Origin: Ovis canadensis
Taxonomy: Eukaryota; Chordata; Mammalia; Artiodactyla; Bovidae
Reading direction: 5' to 3'
NCBI RefSeq assembly: GCF_042477335.2
Contig: NC_091262.1
Coordinates: 44,799,001 to 44,863,000, forward strand
DNA length: 64,000 nt
A model generated the notes under the pieces. The model was not told where the DNA came from. It saw only the letters and a list, made by a program, of their open reading frames with translations, and ran no database searches. Position 1 is the first letter of the stretch. Each line of letters opens with the position of its first letter. Positions 59,206 to 64,000 of this stretch are shown here, in pieces. The position numbers were made by a program, and so were the translations under genes.

Positions 59206-59786
59206 TTTAAAGGGATCTTCAGTAAGATTATCAGATTCCTCATCAGAAACCATGGAGGGCAAATGGCAGTAGTTTGATATATTCAAAGTACTAAAAGAAA
59301 AAACTGTCAACCTAAAATCTTTTATCTGGCAAAACTATCCATCAAAAATGAGGGAGAAATGAAACCATTATCAGATAAAAGCAGGAAGAGACTATTACAA
59401 CTACATATGCCCTGAAAGAGATGCTAGAGGGAATTCTTGAAGGACAAAGGATAGGAACAGGAAACCATAAAAAGAAATTAAACTCTGCAGTAAAGGTATA
59501 CATGAACAATTCCAGAAACAAGTATAACTCTGATGTTTAACTCTATTTTCCACACAACTTAGGAACCAGCGTATAAAAACAGGTACTGGTTTATGTTTTC
59601 CGACACAATGCTTAAAGATGGAATCCTGTGACATTAATGGCTGAAAGGGAGTGAAGGCAAAGTTACATAAGAGCAAGGTAGCAAAGTTTCTATTAACTGT
59701 TGAACTTGAGCTGCTAGAAATTCAAATTAGTGTTATTACTTTATGACGTTAAACAGAATCCCCATGGTAACCACAAAGAAATAGCT

Positions 59787-59912
59787 ATAGGAGAATTCCC
59801 TTGTAGTCCAGTGGTTAGGACTCTGCACTCTCAATGCTAAGATCCTAGGTTCAGTCCCTGATTAGGAAACTAAGATCCCACAAGCTGTGAAGTGTAGCAG
59901 GGGGAAAAAAAA
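59787..59912 (+). mobile_element. Cetartiodactyl tRNA-derived SINE fragment (CHR-type)
   Basis: 'ttgtagtccagtggttagga', 'aggttcagtccctgattagg' and an A-rich end. Confidence 0.75.
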
Positions 59913-61717
59913 AACCTGCCAAAAAAGAGAAATAGCTATAGAATACCTACAAAAAGGGGGAATTTATATGTTTTACTACCAAAAAAAAAAAAGCAAAACA
60001 CAAAAGACACTAACAAAATAAGGAGCAAAAATCCATGAAGCCTTTAGAAGAGAAATAGCAAAATGACATAAGTTCTTCCTTACCAACAATTACTTTAACC
60101 ATATGTTGTCTACAAGAGACTGACTTCAGATCCAAATAGGTTAAAAGTAAAAGGATGGATAGATAGATATTCCATGTGAATAGTAATCAAAAAAGAACAG
60201 TATACTATTATCAGACAAATAGACTTATAACCTTTGTGAATTTAAAGAGACAGAAAAGGATGTCCTATAGGGTTTTATATGACAGATACAACAATTAATA
60301 AACATTTATACATCTAATAACATCCTCAAAATACATTAAGCAAAACACAACATGCATTGCTCTCACTGCATCTCATAAGAGAATATTTTAGCAGTAACTG
60401 TTTACCTTAAGAAAGAAAACTGAAATCAACATTCTAACTTTATAACTTAAGGAACTAGAAAAAGAAGAATGGACTAAGCCCAAAGCCACTAGAATAATTA
60501 GAACTAAGATAAGCAAAATACTGAACAGAAAATCGACAGAAAATTTTAAACCAAAAGTTAGTTCTTTGAAAAGGTTAATAAAATGGATAAACTTTTAGCT
60601 AGATCAGTAACAGAAGAGAAGAGACTCAACTTCAAAAAACAAGTACGATTAAGGATATTACTAATGAGTCTACAAAAATAAAAAGGGTCACAAGAATACA
60701 AGAGCAGTTGTAAATGTCTTGGATAACCTAGATCTGATGGATATAATTATAAAAACCATACCAAGACTGATTCATGAAGAAATTAGGTCTTTAGAGACCT
60801 ACAATTAGAAAGGAGATTGAATCAGCAGTCAAAAACCTCCCAACAAAAGAAAATCCTGCAACCTTTGACTTTTCTCAGTTGTACCAAACATTTAAAGAAG
60901 AAATAACATCAGTCCTCACACTTTTTCAAAAAAAAAAACAATTCAATATGAGAGAACACTTCCTAATCCACTATATAAGCCTAGTATTACCCTGATACCA
61001 AAGCCAATGACAACACAAGAAAAGAAAGTTAAAGACCAATATCCATGTTGAATACTGATGCAAAATTCTTAAAGGATTAGCAAACTGAATTCAAGATCAC
61101 TTTAAAAATTTTATACATTTGAACACATGGGTTTATTGCTGAAATGCAAGGATGGTCCAACAGATAAAAATAGAATTGAATACAATACACCACATTATCA
61201 GAATGAGGGTCCCATGGGGATCATATCATTGATGCTGAAAAAGGATTTGATGAAATTCTTTTTGATTAAAAAAAAACACACTAGGAATTGAAGGAAGCTA
61301 CCTCAACGTAATAAAGACCACATATGAAACTCTTACAGCTAACATTATACTCAATGGAAAAGGACTGAAATCACGAACAAGACAAGGATGCAGCTTTTAC
61401 TAGTCCTATTCAGCACAGTGTTGGAAGTTCAAGGCAGAGTAATTAGTCAACAAAAAGAATGAAATTAGAAAGAATGAAGTAAAATTATCTGCAGAATACA
61501 TGGCCCTATGTGTAGAAAACACAAATGATCTCCACACCCCCAAATCTGTTAGCACTAAGAAAAAAATCCAGCAAAGTTTAGACACAGAAGCAACACACAA
61601 AATCAGTTGCCTTTCTATATACTAATATGAACAACCCCAAAGACTTAATGAATTCTTAATGAAGAAGTTGATGACTTGTACATCGAAAACCGCAAGACAT
61701 TGCTAAATGACGTTAAC

Positions 61718-62255
61718 GTGAAAGTTGCTCACTCGTGTCCGACTCTTTGCCACTCCATGAACTATACAGCCTATGGAATTCTCCAGGCCAGAATACTGGA
61801 ATGGGTAGCCTTTCCTTTCTCTAGGGGATCTTCCCAACCCAGGGATTGAACCCAGGTCTCCCACATTGCAGGCAGATTCTTTACCAGCTGAGCTACAAGG
61901 GAAAACCAAGAATACTGGAGTGGGTAGCCTATCCCTTCTCCAACAGATCTTCCCGACCCAGGAATCAAACTGGGGTCTCCTGCATTGCAGATAGGTTCTT
62001 TACCAACTGAGCTATACCAGGGAAAGTGAAAGAAAGAAAGAACGTGAAGTCACTCAGTCGTGTCCGACTCTTTGTGACCCCCATGGACTATAAGCCTACC
62101 AGAGAAGCCTGGATTTTACAGGCAAGAATACCTGAGTGGGTTGCCATTTCCTTCTCTAGGGGATCTTCCAGACCCAGGAATCGAACCTGGATCTCCTGCA
62201 TTGCAGGCAGACGCTTTTCCCTCTGAGCCACCAGAGAACTCATTATACCAGGGAA
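61718..62255 (-). mobile_element. Cluster of three Bov-tA-type SINE units, antisense
   Basis: Three antisense tRNA-like heads ('cagattctttaccagctgag', 'taggttctttaccaactgag', 'gcagacgcttttccctctga') lie in one array with two 'actcgtgtccgactctttg' type tails. Confidence 0.88.
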
Positions 62256-62454
62256 GCTGATATTAACGATGTTAAAGATGACACCAATAAGTTGAAAGAC
62301 ATCCCATGTAAACAGACTGGAAGACTTAATATTGGTATGATGTCAATACTACCCAAAGTGATCTACAGATTCAATGTAATTCACTTCAAAATCTCAATGA
62401 CATTCTTTACAGATACAGAAAAATAATTCAAGTGGAATATCTAGGATCCAAATA

Positions 62455-62868
62455 GCCAAAACATCTTGAAAAGAAGAAAGCTGAATACCAAAGAATTGTT
62501 GCTTTTGAACTGTGGTGCTGGAAAAGACTCTTGAGAGTCCCTTGGGCAGCAAGGAGATCAAACCAGTCAATCCTAAAGGAAATCAACCCTGAATATTCTT
62601 TGGAAGGACTGATGCTGAAGCTGAAGCTCAATACTTTGGCCACCTGATGGAAAGAGCCGACTCAGTGGAAAAGACCCTGATTCTGAGAAAGATTGAGGAC
62701 AGGAGGAGAAGAGGGTGACAGAGGATGAGATGGTTGGATGGCATCACTAACTTAATGGATATGAGTTTGAGCAAGCTCCAGGAGATAGTGAAGGACAGGG
62801 AAGTCTGGTGTGCTGCAGTTCATGGAATCACAGTCAGACATGACTTAGCGACTGAAAAACAACAATAA
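62455..62868 (+). mobile_element. BovB 3' fragment, + strand
   Basis: Sense 3' BovB ('gaagaaagctgaataccaaa' to 'cagacatgacttagcgactg') inserted in the L1. Confidence 0.85.
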
Positions 62869-63331
62869 TCTTAAAAAAGATCAAAGTTGGAAGACTCACA
62901 CTTCCTGATTTCATATTTTACTGCAAAGATACAATAATCAAAACAGTGTGATAATGAATAAAAACAGACATATAGACCAGTGGAATAGAATAAAGAATCC
63001 AGAAATTCTCACATATATGGTCAAATGATTTGGAGGAAGCACACCAAGACCATTTCATGGGAAAAGGACAGTGTTTTCAACAAATGGTGCTGGGAAAACT
63101 GGATACCCACATGCCAGAGAATGAAGATGGATTCTTACCTAACACTATATATAAAAATTAGTTCAGATGGACCAAAGACCTAACCATAAGACTTAAAACT
63201 CCACTCTTAGAAAAAAAACAGGGGGAAAGTTTCAGAACGTTGGATTTAGGAGCAATTTCTTAGATATGACACCAAAGTCATAGGCATGAAAAGAGAAAAG
63301 AGACAAACTGAGCTTCAAAAATTAGACATTT

Positions 63332-63690
63332 GGACTTGCCTGGTGGCACAGTGGATAAGAATCCGCCTGCCAATGCAGGGAACATGGGTTTGATCCCTGG
63401 TGCAGAAAGATTCTACATGCCACAGAGCAGCTAAGCCCAAGCTCCACAACCACTGAGCCTGTGTGGCCCAAGTACTGCAGTCCATGCACCCTGGAGACCA
63501 CGTGCTGCAACCACTGTACCGCATGCTGTAATACTGAAGCCGATATGCTCCACATCCCGCGCTCTGCAACAAGAGAAGCCACCGCAGTAAGGAGCCCACA
63601 CACCACAACAAAGAGTGGACCCTGCCTGCCACAGCCAACGCAGAGAAAGCCCACACCGAGCAACGAAGACCCAGCACGGCCAGAAACAAG
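63332..63690 (+). mobile_element. Cetartiodactyl tRNA-derived SINE (CHR-type)
   Basis: Head 'tgcctggtggcacagtggat', body 'gagcctgtgtggcccaagta' and end 'agacccagcacggccagaaa'. Long open frames on the minus strand here are artefacts of this SINE. Confidence 0.78.
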
Positions 63691-63802
63691 TAAGACATTT
63701 ATGTATCAAAGCATACTATCAACAGAGTAAAAAAGGCAGTCCACAGAATGGGAGAAAACATTTGCAGATCACATATCTGATGAGGGATTACTACCCATTT
63801 AT

Positions 63803-63826
63803 ACACACACACACACACACACACAG
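63803..63826. repeat. (CA)n microsatellite
   Basis: About twelve CA units within the L1 remnant. Confidence 0.9.
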
Positions 63827-64000
63827 ACACATATAAAACTCCTAATATGCAGCAACAGTTATAAAAGACAACCCAATTCAAATCTGGGCAAAGGACTTGA
63901 ATAGACAGGTATCCAAAGAAGATATAGATGACCAATTAGCACATGAAAAGATGCTCAACATTACTAATCATTTGGGAAATGCAAATCAAAACCACGATGA

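Larger units (their letters stand above)
57900..64000 (+). repeat. Decayed L1 LINE, sense, riddled with insertions
   Basis: L1-type sequence appears at 57900-58365 (5'/ORF1-like), 59210-61715 (ORF1 into ORF2), 62260-62454 and 62870-63330, and resumes at 63700 to the window end ('ggagaaaacatttgcagatc', 'gggaaatgcaaatcaaaacc'). ORF2 phrases include 'aaatggtgctgggaaaactg'. Stops are everywhere. SINEs, a BovB piece and a Tigger element interrupt it, and it continues past the window. Confidence 0.75.

Noticed and set aside
63315..63709. Minus strand frames rich in Leu, Cys and Trp
   Set aside because: They are antisense translations of a tRNA-derived SINE, a well-known source of false proteins.
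1..64000. CRISPR arrays, bacterial operons, phage or endogenous retrovirus genes
   Set aside because: None is seen. Repeats here are dispersed eukaryotic LINEs, SINEs and DNA transposons, and no retroviral gene was recognised.

Overview
This 64 kb window is eukaryotic and almost certainly from a ruminant, probably cattle or a close bovid. The evidence is dense BovB LINEs, tRNA-derived BOV-A2/Bov-tA SINEs (the recurring 'agtcggacacgactga' segment) and older cetartiodactyl SINEs, alongside L1, L2, MIR and Tigger fragments. There is no bacterial gene content. Nearly all long open frames in the window are fragments of transposons or their antisense shadows.

Two host genes lie head to tail on the + strand. 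The last five coding exons of UBE2Q2 (ubiquitin-conjugating enzyme E2 Q2) occupy 4855-24570, followed by a 3' UTR to about 26.18 kb; the start of that gene lies before the window. About 1.9 kb later a CpG-rich promoter begins the complete FBXO22 gene (F-box protein 22). Its seven coding exons run from 28172 to 52173 and join in frame to a 405-residue protein. Both genes belong to the ubiquitin system: UBE2Q2 is an E2 enzyme and FBXO22 is the substrate receptor of an SCF E3 ligase. Their order matches the UBE2Q2-FBXO22 neighbourhood on human chromosome 15q24. I infer no functional link between them beyond synteny.

Layout: 1-26 kb is UBE2Q2 intron, exon and UTR sequence with four BovB copies, L1/L2/MIR fragments and a small Tigger element. 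26-28 kb is the intergenic gap. 28-52.2 kb is FBXO22; its 9.6 kb intron 2 is filled by BovB copies and a long antisense L1 with its 5' UTR. 52.2-53 kb is the FBXO22 3' end. 53-64 kb has no recognised host exon and is dominated by a + strand BovB and a decayed + strand L1 riddled with SINEs.

I found no new gene system. The most notable points are an apparently obligatory GC-AG intron in FBXO22 with an out-of-frame GT donor four bases away, a four-unit G-rich tandem repeat ending five bases before the FBXO22 start codon, a 258-codon open frame antisense to the L1 5' UTR just upstream of FBXO22 exon 3, and a BovB copy with a long intact reverse transcriptase frame. Repeat family names come from recognition of consensus features by eye, and repeat borders are approximate unless a target-site duplication is stated.
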